Shown here piece after piece: positions 1 to 6,542 of a DNA stretch of 8,979 nucleotides (positions within the stretch are counted from its first letter, which is position 1; each line of letters begins with the position of its first letter). Under the pieces are notes generated by a model. That model was not told the DNA's origin and ran no database searches. It saw nothing but the letters and a program-made list of their open reading frames with translations. This DNA is from CAYRMV01 sp964425255 (GTDB taxonomy: Bacteria; Bacteroidota; Bacteroidia; Flavobacteriales_D; Crocinitomicaceae): the NCBI GenBank assembly GCA_964425255.1, contig CAYRMV010000131.1, forward strand, positions 1 to 8,979. The letters run 5' to 3'. Both the position numbers and the translations under genes were made by a program.

Positions 1-78
1 CGCTCCAATCAATCCGAAAGTGAAGAGAAATACAAGTAACTTATTGCGCAAACTGAATCGAATGATGGCATCTAGCAT
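1..78 (-). CDS. CzcA/CusA-type heavy-metal RND efflux pump, N-terminal fragment
   Basis: Only the first 26 codons are in the window; the gene continues past the left edge. The translation begins MLDAIIRFSLRNKLLVFLF and continues TFGLIGA. This is the characteristic start of the inner-membrane subunit of heavy-metal-efflux RND pumps (CzcA/CusA): a short amphipathic helix with the I-I-x-F-S-L-x-N-x-L pattern, then the first transmembrane segment. Family members are usually over 1000 residues. They export Cu(I)/Ag(I) or Zn/Co/Cd across the envelope with a periplasmic adaptor and an outer-membrane channel, neither of which is visible here. The ATG at 78 is chosen because the family pattern begins exactly there. 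A TAnnTTTG -7 match lies 14 bp upstream and a putative regulator box further up. The sensor kinase gene ends 76 bp upstream on the same strand, so the pump may be read both from its own promoter and by read-through. The metal cannot be assigned from this fragment. A short ORF with chance resemblance is possible but unlikely given this context. Confidence 0.8.
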   Translation of the reverse strand, partial: MLDAIIRFSLRNKLLVFLFTFGLIGA

Positions 79-92
79 CTTACTTTTTTGGG

Positions 93-100
93 CAAAGTTA
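93..100 (-). promoter_or_regulatory. -7 promoter element of the RND pump gene
   Basis: The minus strand reads TAACTTTG, a full match to the Bacteroidota housekeeping -7 consensus TAnnTTTG. Transcription would start a few bases downstream, giving a leader of only about 10 nt before the ATG at 78. No TTG-type -33 element is seen at the usual 17-20 bp upstream. That fits a promoter needing an activator, and the putative regulator box at 132-151 lies 31 bp further upstream, roughly -42 to -61. Confidence 0.6.
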
Positions 101-131
101 ACGGATGTTTTTCACGCACTTCATCCCAATA

Positions 132-151
132 TCCTTAAGATTTGATTAAAC
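132..151 (-). promoter_or_regulatory. putative response-regulator box 1 (upstream of RND pump)
   Basis: The minus strand reads GTTTAATCAAATCTTAAGGA, identical over 20 bp to the element at 2255-2274 ahead of the response regulator gene. It contains two TTAA cores whose starts are 11 bp apart, one helical turn, the geometry that OmpR/PhoB-family dimers commonly recognise. It lies between the kinase stop codon (155-157) and the pump's -7 element, with a 31-bp gap to the latter. Binding by the neighbouring response regulator is inferred from position and repetition. Confidence 0.6.
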
Positions 152-154
152 TTT

Positions 155-1540
155 TTACGGATGTAATTCACCCGTTAGGGAAACACAAGTACCCTTTCCT
201 TCTTGACTAGTGATTTCGATCTTTATATCCGAAAGTAAACAGGCTTTTTGAACGATTGAAAGGCCAAGTCCGACTCCTGGAATACGCTTGTCTTCTTGAG
301 ACTGTGATCGGAAAAAAGGTTGATAAATCCGATGTAAATCTTCTGGTGAAATTCCATTTCCTTCGTCTTCAATTTCTATGATAAACTGATTTATTTTCTT
401 GTATAATCGAAGAGAAATTGGTTTTGTATTGGGCGAATTTTTTTCCGCATTAGATATGATATTTCGTAGAATTAACTCGAAAATTGCGGAATTTATTTCA
501 AAATAAAATACTTCTGTGGGTGCATTCCAGTTCAAAGTATGCTGACTGTTCATTTGATATTCGCGAATAAATTCGGTCAAAAACACTCCCAAATCAAGAA
601 GCGTTTTTTCTTGATTTTGCCACACTTTTTCTTCCCGCGCGATAAACAAAAGTTGATCCACCAACACATTCATTCGTTTGATTTCCAGGATTGTCGCTTG
701 AATTTTGGCGGTATATTCTTCGGTAGTTCGAGGTTTACGAAGCAAAACTTCCAAGGTTCCTTGCATAACCGTCAGTGGCGTTCGCAGCTCGTGTGAAGCG
801 TCCGAAGTGAATTGTTTTTCCCGTTCGAGCGCACCTTGAATCCTGCCCAATAATTCATTGATTGACTGAGTTAAGGTGTACAGTTCATCTTTGTTTTTCG
901 GTAATTCAATCCGATCATACAAATTGTTTCGAGTGATGCGGTCAGTGGTTTCAGTGATACGTTGAACAGGCTGAATACTTTTCGCGGCCAGGATTCTAGT
1001 CAAGAAAAAGAGCAACAGTAAAACAAGCGGATAAGCGATGAGCAAGACATTTCGCAACGTATCCACCAAGTTCCAAGCTCGATCGGAAGAAATGGCGATA
1101 AGCATGTACCCTTTCAATTCATTGTCTTCTAAAATGGGTAATTCTAGTTGTCGGATCCGCTGACCGTTTAGGGTATCATCAATAGGTTTTAGTTCGTCTT
1201 CCTTGTGTGGGCGATAAAAATGAAGTCTACCACGCTTAATGTTTGGAGATTTGTCCATGGTATTTCCGTGCACATTCACCAATTGAATGAAAATCGGATT
1301 AACCTGAACTTCGGTATGTTCTCGTTCTTCCCATTGGCGTTTATTTTTGAAATAAATATACCCAGGCTCGATAATCATTTCATCGTAATGATCCGCGGCT
1401 TCGTGTTCAAGTTCATCATCCAAATTTTGGAAAATTTGTTGTTTTGAAACCGAAAAAATCACCCAAAAGGTAATTCCAATGAAAATCCCTGTAACAATGA
1501 GATACAGCAATGCGATGCGATTTTTGAACGAAATATTCAT
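155..1540 (-). CDS. Sensor histidine kinase, CusS/heavy-metal-sensor-like, of the two-component system
   Basis: This 461-residue inner-membrane kinase has the classic layout. TM1 is at about 9-31, a periplasmic sensor region at about 32-163 and TM2 at about 164-183. A HAMP linker follows at about 184-238. The dimerisation/phosphoacceptor helix carries SHELRTP with His250. In the ATPase domain the N box is at about 360-369 (ISNAEKNS, Asn364 and Asn368), the G1 box is EDEGNGIS (391-398), the F box is YQPFFR (406-411) and the G2 box is GVGLGLSIV (422-430). All catalytic motifs look intact. The sensor region holds several His and acidic residues (for example HEAADHYDE at 46-54 and H75, H91, H107, H112), compatible with metal sensing but not proof of it. 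The gene starts 3 bp after the response regulator stop codon, so the two are almost certainly one operon, and it is followed by a heavy-metal RND pump gene. It should phosphorylate Asp53 of that regulator. The start fits the usual short cytoplasmic N-terminus before TM1. Confidence 0.93.
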   Translation of the reverse strand: MNISFKNRIALLYLIVTGIFIGITFWVIFSVSKQQIFQNLDDELEHEAADHYDEMIIEPGYIYFKNKRQWEEREHTEVQVNPIFIQLVNVHGNTMDKSPNIKRGRLHFYRPHKEDELKPIDDTLNGQRIRQLELPILEDNELKGYMLIAISSDRAWNLVDTLRNVLLIAYPLVLLLLFFLTRILAAKSIQPVQRITETTDRITRNNLYDRIELPKNKDELYTLTQSINELLGRIQGALEREKQFTSDASHELRTPLTVMQGTLEVLLRKPRTTEEYTAKIQATILEIKRMNVLVDQLLFIAREEKVWQNQEKTLLDLGVFLTEFIREYQMNSQHTLNWNAPTEVFYFEINSAIFELILRNIISNAEKNSPNTKPISLRLYKKINQFIIEIEDEGNGISPEDLHRIYQPFFRSQSQEDKRIPGVGLGLSIVQKACLLSDIKIEITSQEGKGTCVSLTGELHP

Positions 1541-1543
1541 TTC

Positions 1544-2212
1544 TTACTCTTTCGCGATAAATCCAACTCCACGGACTGTTTGTAGCCAATTTTCGTCTGG
1601 AGAGAGTTTCAATTTTTTCCGAAGTGAATTCATGTAAACATCCAAAATACTAGCATCATAATCGAAGTGGATGTCCCATACTTTTTCGAGGATTTCGACA
1701 CGAGAGCAAACCTTATTTTTGTTTTCAATTAGGTAAGTGAGCAATTGAAATTCTTTGTTTGTAAGGGCAATTTCGTCTTCTTTTTTAAACACTTGATAGC
1801 GTTTTAAATGCATGCGAATGGTTCCTAAGGTAAGTTCCGCCTTCGGTTCTTTGTGACGCAATTGAACGGAAATTCGTTGTAACAATTCTTCGAAATGAAA
1901 TGGTTTTTTGAGGTAATCGTTTGCACCAATTTTAAAACCTGCAAGTGTATCATCCAAGGTATCTTTGGCTGTAAGAAAAATTACAGGAGTTTCTTGATTG
2001 ATTGCTCTAAACTCTTGTAAAACTTCCATTCCTGATTTCTCTGGGAGCATCCAATCGAGCAAAATCAAATCGGGATGAAAGCGAAAAATCATCTCCGATG
2101 CTTGCACTCCATCTGTTGCGACAGCCACCTCAAATCCTTCTTCTTCCAAGCCTTCTTGCAAAAACTGCCAGATTCCGGGTTCATCTTCCACGACAAGAAC
2201 TTTCCATTTCAT
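1544..2212 (-). CDS. OmpR-family response regulator, CusR/CopR-like
   Basis: This 222-residue two-domain transcription factor has a receiver domain at about 3-118. Its acidic pocket is E9-D10, the phosphoacceptor is D53 (in LILLDWMLP), the switch Thr is T81 (FLTAKD) and the conserved Lys is K103 (in YLKKPF). The C-terminal winged helix (about 126-220) has TNKEFQLLTYL and the recognition-helix region VEILEKVWDIHFDYDASILDVYMNSLRKKL, ending in the wing TVRGVGF. The VWDIHFDYD...VDV-type stretch closely resembles CusR/CopR heavy-metal regulators. All catalytic residues are present. It heads an operon with its cognate kinase. The ATG at 2212 places the first beta strand (KVLVVEDE) exactly where the family has it. 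The leader would be very short if the -7-like element at 2217-2224 is used. It probably autoregulates through the box at 2255-2274 and activates the adjacent pump. The inducing signal is inferred from context only. Confidence 0.94.
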   Translation of the reverse strand: MKWKVLVVEDEPGIWQFLQEGLEEEGFEVAVATDGVQASEMIFRFHPDLILLDWMLPEKSGMEVLQEFRAINQETPVIFLTAKDTLDDTLAGFKIGANDYLKKPFHFEELLQRISVQLRHKEPKAELTLGTIRMHLKRYQVFKKEDEIALTNKEFQLLTYLIENKNKVCSRVEILEKVWDIHFDYDASILDVYMNSLRKKLKLSPDENWLQTVRGVGFIAKE

Positions 2213-2216
2213 TCAA

Positions 2217-2224
2217 CGAATATA
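2217..2224 (-). promoter_or_regulatory. -7-like promoter element of the response regulator/kinase operon
   Basis: The minus strand reads TATATTCG, one mismatch from TAnnTTTG. It ends only 4 bp before the ATG at 2212, so a transcript from it would be leaderless or nearly so. There is no evident TTG -33 element; the regulator box at 2255-2274 lies 30 bp upstream, the same offset as at the pump promoter. Confidence 0.45.
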
Positions 2225-2254
2225 CAGAAAAATGAAGCTGCTTTGAAAAGCCTT

Positions 2255-2274
2255 TCCTTAAGATTTGATTAAAC
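2255..2274 (-). promoter_or_regulatory. putative response-regulator box 2 (autoregulatory, upstream of the response regulator)
   Basis: This is an exact 20-bp copy, in the same orientation relative to the downstream gene, of the element at 132-151. It sits in the 86-bp gap between the DUF4256 gene and the response regulator, 43 bp from the start codon. It carries the same pair of TTAA cores 11 bp apart. A repeat of this length in front of both the regulator and the pump is the strongest internal evidence that it is an operator for the encoded OmpR-type protein. Confidence 0.65.
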
Positions 2275-2293
2275 CGATGATTTGGGAATAAGA

Positions 2294-2301
2294 CAAAGTT
2301 A
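2294..2301 (-). promoter_or_regulatory. possible second promoter -7 element ahead of the two-component operon
   Basis: The minus strand reads TAACTTTG, a full TAnnTTTG match, overlapping the TAA stop codon of the DUF4256 gene. It could give basal, regulator-independent transcription of the response regulator/kinase operon with a leader of roughly 75 nt. No good -33 element is seen, and an octamer with two free positions can arise by chance in AT-rich DNA. Confidence 0.3.
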
Positions 2302-2874
2302 AATGATTAATTTCCCCCGAAACCCTCTTGCAGCGTAATACGATTCGGCTCCATTGTGGTAGATAAAAACTTGTCCGTAGCGCCAATCGCCGAAAATAGC
2401 TCCTCCTCGTTCGCGAATTCCAGTTGGAGTGTACAACCAACTCGATGTTTTGGTGTCAAAGGTTCCATGTTGTTGGAGCAAACGATAATCTTCTTCGTTC
2501 AAAACGACGATGCCCATTTCAGCTGCCATGCCAAGTGCACTGTGTTTGGGTTTGTGCTCTTTGCGTGACTCCAGTGCTTCGGGATCGTAGCAGACACTTC
2601 TTCTGCCTTTCGGACTTTCAGGACAGCAATCCATGAAAATGATTTCACCCGTTGCTTCAATTTTACCTACTACGTCTGGTTCGCCTTCCGTTTCCTCCAT
2701 CTCGTTTAATGACCACCATTTTTCAGGTGAAGAGTCCAAACGTTTTTCCACTTCCTGCCAAGAAAGACCTTCGTGGCGAGTTGGGTTTTTCTCAAAACGT
2801 GTTTTTAAACGATCTCGTAAATTCGAAATTTGCTCCGAGGACAACACTTTTTTAGCTGGATTCATGGATGTCAT
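2299..2874 (-). CDS. DUF4256 family protein
   Basis: This 191-residue soluble protein has no signal peptide or membrane segment. I recognise it as DUF4256 from memory of the family's conserved patterns: the opening LKTRFEKNPTRH (23-34), then GEPDVVG (64-70), MDCCPESPKGRRSVCYD (81-97), the ALESRKEHKP block (100-109), FDTKTSSWL (139-147) and the near C-terminal YHNGAESYYAARGFRGKL (172-189). The length matches the family and the protein appears complete. Its biochemical function is not known to me; the conserved Cys, His and Arg residues could form an active site, but that is speculation. Two in-frame ATGs exist (2874 and 2865, Met1 and Met4) and either could be the start. It lies 72 bp downstream of the barrel protein gene and 86 bp upstream of the two-component operon, all on the same strand. 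Nothing suggests a functional link to the metal genes, and it may be cotranscribed with the gene upstream. Confidence 0.85.
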   Translation of the reverse strand: MTSMNPAKKVLSSEQISNLRDRLKTRFEKNPTRHEGLSWQEVEKRLDSSPEKWWSLNEMEETEGEPDVVGKIEATGEIIFMDCCPESPKGRRSVCYDPEALESRKEHKPKHSALGMAAEMGIVVLNEEDYRLLQQHGTFDTKTSSWLYTPTGIRERGGAIFGDWRYGQVFIYHNGAESYYAARGFRGKLII

Positions 2875-2946
2875 TTTTAGCCGATGAAGTTACGAATAAA
2901 TCTTACGTCTGATAAAATTTGATGAACCCGATTCGAGTATAATCAG

Positions 2947-5900
2947 TTAGAAAAACGCTCTAACTTCCATTCCACCTGAGTGAATGGTTTTATTTGTTTC
3001 CGATTTTCGCCCGTTGTATTGCACCGAAATTTGAAGATTTTTCGAGATTGAACGCTGATAGCCAACATTCCACGTGTAGTTTCTTCCGGGCTTAAGTGCT
3101 TCCAACATTTCGAATCCGAGTGCTGAGCTTTCATTTCCCGTATAATTGATGTTAATGAACGAAATTCCTCCTTGAAAACTTCCTTTTTTAGCTTCGTTAT
3201 ACTTGATTTTTGTTCCAATTTCCTGTACGATTGAACGCTCGCCAGCCACATTTTTTTTGTCGGAGTATCTTCCATCTAAGGTCAATCGGAGCGATGTCGA
3301 GGGTTGATAACTAAAGGAAGGTTTGGTGAAAAAGTAAGCGATTTCAAAGTTTCTTCCGGTGGTATAGTCGGCATCTGCAATTTTATTTCCCCATTGAAAG
3401 GTGTTTTCCAACAAAAATTTTCGGGCAATGTTCCAACGAATTCCGATTTCTTGATAGAATTGTGATCGTGCATCAAAACCACTAGCTAACAACGTTTTAC
3501 TACGGATATCTTGCACCGCATATTCGGCTCCAAAAACGGTGTTGGTTCGATTGAAAAACAAACTGTTTCGAATGTTTGAAGTCGTACTAATTAAGTTTGT
3601 GTCACGCACTTCTGCTGCAAAAGGATTGAACAATTGGCCATCCGAAATGGAATTGGTTTTCCGGTTGATTCGCAAACGAGCTTGATCCGAAAACCGTGAA
3701 AGAAAACGTTTAATTCCCGTTTTGTTTGCCCAAACACGTTCTGGGCGCAAATAGATTCCTTGATTCAACTCATTGGAATACGTTTTTGTGTAAGTATTAC
3801 TGGGTGTAAAAACACGGATGTAACTCGCCTGATCGATAAATTGTGCAATTTCAAACTCGTTTAAATCTTTGATTCCGTCGCCGTTGTAATCAATCCACGT
3901 ATAAATTCCTTGTCCATCGTTGACCTTTACATAAAGAAATTCTCGACGCAACTCCAAACCACTTCCGACTTCATAAAATGTATTCCAAGTTAAGGCTGTA
4001 TTCCACAATTTTAATTCATAATCCACTCTACCGAGCAAGGTGTTTTCGGGAGTTTGATTCAATAATTGATTATTTAACACGTTTAATTCGCGGTAATTGA
4101 GGATAAAATTCAGTCGTTGAGCAGTATTCCTAACACCTAATTCAATTCCCCCATTTCGCGCTTTTGCTACATCAATCATACGCATCGAATCCGAACGTTG
4201 GTCGATGCGTTCCCGATAAAAAAGTTTGTAATTTAGCTTAGATGTATCACCACTTGCCAAGTAAAACTCATAGTCAAAGAAGCTATAACTTTGAAGACCA
4301 AGTGAATCGCCAAATCGAAACGCGTTATATTCTTGATCGTCTTTGAATCCTATTCGGATATTTTTGATTTTCTGAGAGAAATCAGCTCGGTGGCGCACAA
4401 ATAAATTGGTCCCATCTGAGCCGCTTGAAAGCATACTTCCGTCCCATTTTCCTGAAAAACCTTTTTGGTTCCAATTTCCGAAAACACGAGATCGAAGACC
4501 AGAAAAATCATTTCCGATGACATAATGCGTTGCTTCCACCGCCAAATTTCCATTTTTTTTGTGTTGGAAATCAGCTTCCAAAGTGGATGAAAGTTGGTTT
4601 CCGGAATATCCTTTTCCACGTGTGTTCCAATCTCGATCAAACTCAACTGCTCGGTATTGCTCTATCGGACGAAAATTCACCTGTAAGAATTCCAATTCAG
4701 CACGTGTTTGCAGTTTCCATCTCGGAATAGAATCTTTGCTCAAAGGAATCTGACCAACCAAACGGGTTCGGTTACTCCAGCCTTCATCGTCGTTGGCATC
4801 GTTTCGCGAAAATGTGTTTAAGTCTTCTTTTGTATATGCAAATTCGCTTTCCACTTTCAGGTTTTTTCGCAATTTGTATGCGATTCCTGCGTTCACCATT
4901 TGTTTTTGTTTGGGTGTAATGATTAATCTTGCGGGAGCATAATTTCCTTGAGGAATCCCGTTAATTGGAGCAACCCAACGATAAACTTTTCCAAGGGCAT
5001 TGTAATTTGCTAAAATGTAATCGCCTTGATTTTGTCCAACCAAGGTAAAAGTTGCACGATAAAAGGCATTATCCGGATTGATGGAATACACAAGAACGGA
5101 ATCATATCCCATCGAATCAATCAGTTTATACATGTTTTGGGTTTCCAAAAAACCGATCGAATCAATGCTGTTTGTTCGCGCAAGTTGAAGTGAATCACCA
5201 ATTTCTGCTAATAATTGTTTTTGACCTAAAGTTAAGTCTTGTTGGATGGTTTGGTTTTTCGCATCTTGTTCAGTGTAAGCGTTGATCCAAAAATCCAACT
5301 TTTCGGTTGAATAAGAAGCCGACCCTTGAACCAATGATCGGGCATAATTTTGATCAGAATACTGAAATTCAATCACAATCCGAACATCCTTGGTGATTAG
5401 GTTTCGTGAGGTGAAAATCACTTCTGCCGTGTTGTAATTGATCATGTAATCATATTCTTGTCCTCGTTCGAGAAGGCGCCCATCGATAAAGACTTTTTCT
5501 GTTCCGGAAAGAACAATGATAAAGGGTTCATTCTCGTTCCCTAAAAGCCGGTAAGGACCTTGATTTCCCTCGATTCCCTGGATAATTTGACGTGCGAATT
5601 TTCCTTTCGAAAGAGCTCCACTTCCTTGGATTTTCCACGTTCCATTTTGAGGTGATTTCCAGCCATATTCACCGTACAAACCCTGTGCTCTTTTGCGGTA
5701 ATTCATGAAATATCCCGTTGGTTTTTGGATCCAAAAATCCCCCGCGATGAGTTTGAATTTATCGTTGTAAAGCTGAACAAATACCTGATCGAATTCTTGT
5801 AACTTGTTTGTGTTCCCGTCTGGTTGAATGGGCAAATTATCATCGGAAACAGATGCTAAGATCTTTAAATTCGGAGCCAAATCACCTGAAAGTTGCAAAT

Positions 5901-6372
5901 TTAACGTTGAATTGACCGATAAATCTTGGTTGTTACCAAAGGAAACGCCCCGTGAAATACTTCCGTTTTTTTGTAAGCCAGAATTTCCAAAAATGGCACT
6001 GTATGTATCTTTGGTTTGAATTAAAAATTTGTCTCGATCTCCTTTTTGTTCGTTGTAAATTTGAGTTGTATCGATGCGTTGATATACTTGGCTTAAGTTC
6101 ATAGGAAGAACTCTAAAACGCACTAGAACTGAGTCACTACAAGTATTTAAAAGAAGAAATGTGTTTTTGGAAGCATCAATTTGATACGCATCAATAGGCA
6201 TTTTTTTGGAACCACAAAAAACTTCAAGAGAATGAGGATAAAGTGTTAATGAATCTAAGAAAACGGGATTGGATGTTGCCGCAAATTTTCGTTCACGTAC
6301 ATTGGATTCTTGTCCAAAAGCCGTGGAAAGAAAACAAGAAATCCAAATTATAAAACCAATTCGCGTCAACAT
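2947..6372 (-). CDS. Large outer-membrane beta-barrel protein of unknown function (1141 aa)
   Basis: A signal peptide (MLTRIGFIIWISCFLSTAFG, cut before Gln21) is followed by a region of about 110 residues rich in beta strands. The long remainder has alternating hydrophobic/aromatic and polar residues, many YxxxF/W strands, and a C-terminal Phe (ending VRAFF), as expected of a BAM-inserted outer-membrane barrel. Recognisable blocks are NGSISRGVSFGNNQDLSVNS (136-155), DDNLPIQPDGNTNKLQEFDQVFVQL (177-201), AGDF (210-213) and NQGPYRLLG...FIIVLSGTEKVFIDG (270-298). There is also INYNTAEVIFTSRNLITKDVRI (311-332). I recall similar blocks in long hypothetical surface proteins of Bacteroidota but cannot attach a named family. 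An EF-hand/dockerin-like calcium loop, D828-x-N-x-D-G-x-x-D-x-x-E839, lies within the barrel region. The gene is intact and apparently first in its transcription unit, diverging from the secreted protein at 6568. Export, adhesion or transport roles are all possible; function is not assigned. Confidence 0.85.
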   Translation of the reverse strand: MLTRIGFIIWISCFLSTAFGQESNVRERKFAATSNPVFLDSLTLYPHSLEVFCGSKKMPIDAYQIDASKNTFLLLNTCSDSVLVRFRVLPMNLSQVYQRIDTTQIYNEQKGDRDKFLIQTKDTYSAIFGNSGLQKNGSISRGVSFGNNQDLSVNSTLNLQLSGDLAPNLKILASVSDDNLPIQPDGNTNKLQEFDQVFVQLYNDKFKLIAGDFWIQKPTGYFMNYRKRAQGLYGEYGWKSPQNGTWKIQGSGALSKGKFARQIIQGIEGNQGPYRLLGNENEPFIIVLSGTEKVFIDGRLLERGQEYDYMINYNTAEVIFTSRNLITKDVRIVIEFQYSDQNYARSLVQGSASYSTEKLDFWINAYTEQDAKNQTIQQDLTLGQKQLLAEIGDSLQLARTNSIDSIGFLETQNMYKLIDSMGYDSVLVYSINPDNAFYRATFTLVGQNQGDYILANYNALGKVYRWVAPINGIPQGNYAPARLIITPKQKQMVNAGIAYKLRKNLKVESEFAYTKEDLNTFSRNDANDDEGWSNRTRLVGQIPLSKDSIPRWKLQTRAELEFLQVNFRPIEQYRAVEFDRDWNTRGKGYSGNQLSSTLEADFQHKKNGNLAVEATHYVIGNDFSGLRSRVFGNWNQKGFSGKWDGSMLSSGSDGTNLFVRHRADFSQKIKNIRIGFKDDQEYNAFRFGDSLGLQSYSFFDYEFYLASGDTSKLNYKLFYRERIDQRSDSMRMIDVAKARNGGIELGVRNTAQRLNFILNYRELNVLNNQLLNQTPENTLLGRVDYELKLWNTALTWNTFYEVGSGLELRREFLYVKVNDGQGIYTWIDYNGDGIKDLNEFEIAQFIDQASYIRVFTPSNTYTKTYSNELNQGIYLRPERVWANKTGIKRFLSRFSDQARLRINRKTNSISDGQLFNPFAAEVRDTNLISTTSNIRNSLFFNRTNTVFGAEYAVQDIRSKTLLASGFDARSQFYQEIGIRWNIARKFLLENTFQWGNKIADADYTTGRNFEIAYFFTKPSFSYQPSTSLRLTLDGRYSDKKNVAGERSIVQEIGTKIKYNEAKKGSFQGGISFININYTGNESSALGFEMLEALKPGRNYTWNVGYQRSISKNLQISVQYNGRKSETNKTIHSGGMEVRAFF

Positions 6373-6377
6373 GTGTA

Positions 6378-6385
6378 CGAATTTA
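6378..6385 (-). promoter_or_regulatory. -7-like promoter element of the barrel protein gene
   Basis: The minus strand reads TAAATTCG, one mismatch from TAnnTTTG, 5 bp before the ATG at 6372. As at the response regulator, the TTCG variant sits so close to the start codon that the transcript would be nearly leaderless. No clear -33 element is seen. Confidence 0.35.
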
Positions 6386-6492
6386 CAACGTTGAAAACGG
6401 AATTATCGTGTTTTTGGTTAAAAGTTTTGATTTTCTGTCGAATAAATACCATTTCATTTTCCAACCTTTTTCATAAACAAGCATTCATATCA

Positions 6493-6512
6493 ATTTAAGT
6501 AAAACTTAAGCA
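6493..6512 (+). promoter_or_regulatory. putative response-regulator box 3 (upstream of secreted T9SS protein)
   Basis: The plus strand reads ATTTAAGTAAAACTTAAGCA. It matches the 20-bp element at 132-151 and 2255-2274 at 15 of 20 positions, keeping both TTAA cores 11 bp apart, the central AAA and the CTTAAG block. It points the same way relative to its gene and lies exactly 30 bp upstream of a -7 match, as for the other two boxes. The core can also be read as an inverted repeat (TTAAGT, AAA, ACTTAA), so it could instead be the operator of another dimeric regulator. Confidence 0.45.
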
Positions 6513-6542
6513 AAAGTGTGGTAAAAGAAATTTGAAACAACA

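Noticed and set aside
539..796. Plus-strand 85-codon open frame inside the histidine kinase gene
   Set aside because: It is antisense to a kinase with all catalytic motifs intact and resembles no protein; a shadow frame. The plus-strand frames at 1205-1447 and 2075-2272 are rejected for the same reason.
2236..2252. Small inverted repeat GCTTT-TC-AAAGC (minus strand) between box 2 and the regulator start
   Set aside because: A 5-bp stem with a 2-nt loop is within chance expectation and has no terminator-like tail.
2258..2887. Several open frames of 60-84 codons overlapping the DUF4256 gene on both strands
   Set aside because: They overlap a recognisable conserved protein, start at arbitrary ATGs and show no family features.
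2900..2946. Possible terminator hairpin after the barrel gene (ACTCG-AAT-CGGGT followed by a T-containing stretch)
   Set aside because: The stem is only 5 bp with one G-T pair and a 3-nt loop, and no proper U-tract follows; too weak to call.
2943..3482. Minus-strand frames of 110 and 66 codons inside the barrel protein gene, in another frame
   Set aside because: The 1141-residue frame has a signal peptide and barrel features throughout; these are alternative-frame shadows.
6330..6336. Cysteine in the barrel protein signal peptide (WISC) as a lipoprotein site
   Set aside because: The residues before the Cys do not fit the lipobox, and a good signal peptidase I site (AFG before Gln21) follows. 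The same holds for the Cys at residue 13 of the secreted protein.
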